Positions 63,699 to 64,000 of a stretch of 64,000 bases of DNA are shown here, one piece after another (position 1 is the stretch's first letter; each line of letters opens with the position of its first letter). A program made the position numbers and the translations under genes. This DNA is from Bacteroidota bacterium. Lineage in GTDB: Bacteria; Bacteroidota; Bacteroidia; AKYH767-A; 2013-40CM-41-45. Below the pieces are notes generated by a model. That model did not search any database. It was not told where the DNA came from and was given only the letters and a program-made list of their open reading frames with translations. The stretch is from NCBI GenBank assembly GCA_026391945.1, contig JAPLDA010000010.1, positions 28,582-92,581 on the forward strand, written 5' to 3'.

Positions 63699-63843
63699 GA
63701 TACTCCGAAGGAGACCAGCCCCGAAATCCTTCTTTTTATTAATTTTTTGTTTTGAATGTAAACTAAAACCGCAGTTAATTTATATTGAAGGCAGGAAAGT
63801 AAACTAAAATTCAAAATTAATTCGCGATTTTAGAAAGAGGTCA

Positions 63844-64000
63844 TCAAGCTATTTTCAAAAGATTTTGAAAAGTGCGAGTTCTCTTAGCCGGCTTAAGCTG
63901 ACATTCCTAAAGGGTAATTATCTTCCAGCCGCCCTTTTTTCAATTGCCTCCTTACTATCTCATCACGTTTGATGTTGTCTGTTATTTTCTTTTTCCAGAA
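63844..64000 (-). pseudogene. vsr: Broken 3' end of a vsr very-short-patch repair endonuclease gene
   Basis: Read on the minus strand from the window edge: FWKKKITDNIKRDEIVRRQLKKG is the Vsr pattern around the catalytic domain end. The frame then goes wrong at an A6G3 run; shifting by one base restores GWKIITL, a stop (TAG), then ECQLKPAKRTRTFQNLLKIA and the natural stop. Vsr normally has W-E-C at the TAG position, so TGG has become TAG. A frameshift and a nonsense change together mean the gene is dead. Its 5' part lies outside the window. The gap 63703-63843 holds only GTAAACTAAAA twice (63758, 63799). Confidence 0.75.

Overview
The window is a chromosomal segment of a Bacteroidota bacterium, probably from the Chitinophagales/Sphingobacteriales side; the placement is inference. 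Support comes from gliding and type IX secretion associated genes (gldB, gldC, PorT-like barrels), a complete division and cell-wall (dcw) cluster with an FtsZ ending in FLHDNVD, a meso-DAP type MurE, a two-subunit 2-oxoacid:ferredoxin oxidoreductase, and promoter-like sites of the Bacteroidota form TTG-N17..21-TAnnTTTG. I see no rRNA, tRNA, CRISPR array or insertion sequence.

Region 1 (1-18.4 kb) is housekeeping: the end of murI, a gamma-carbonic anhydrase homologue, trmB, an alkyltransferase-like protein, Mrp and NifU-type Fe-S proteins, secreted and lipoprotein genes, korAB, nadE, gldB-gldC, engB, a ParE-type toxin-antitoxin pair and an alpha/beta hydrolase.

Region 2 (18.85-34.63 kb) is the dcw operon on the plus strand: mraZ, rsmH, ftsL-like, ftsI, murE, mraY, murD, ftsW, murG, murC, ftsQ, ftsA, ftsZ. 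Most genes overlap or nearly touch. It opens with three 10-bp AGTGGTARRA repeats that look like the MraZ operator and closes with a strong terminator.

Region 3 (34.7-42.4 kb) holds a small secreted protein, a YqeY-like protein, a cold-shock protein, DoxX, a gene-poor stretch with low-complexity repeats, and an A+T-rich gene for a 1566-residue multidomain secreted protein.

Region 4 (42.4-57.3 kb) is the most interesting part: a one-strand locus of FucP-family sugar permease, ROK kinase, GH20 hexosaminidase, glycosylasparaginase, CutC, two GH29 fucosidases, GH2 beta-mannosidase and GH92 alpha-mannosidase. Together these could strip an N-glycan sugar by sugar and finally cut the GlcNAc-Asn link, with uptake and phosphorylation of a released sugar. 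There is no SusC/SusD pair, endoglycosidase or PNGase in the window. CutC, usually called a copper protein, sits inside the locus.

Region 5 (57.4-64 kb) is on the minus strand: DinB-like protein, IPP isomerase, a TetR/HlyD/MFS efflux operon with two operator palindromes over its promoter, a DinD-like Bro-N protein, a GNAT acetyltransferase, and at the right edge the broken 3' end of a vsr mismatch endonuclease gene.
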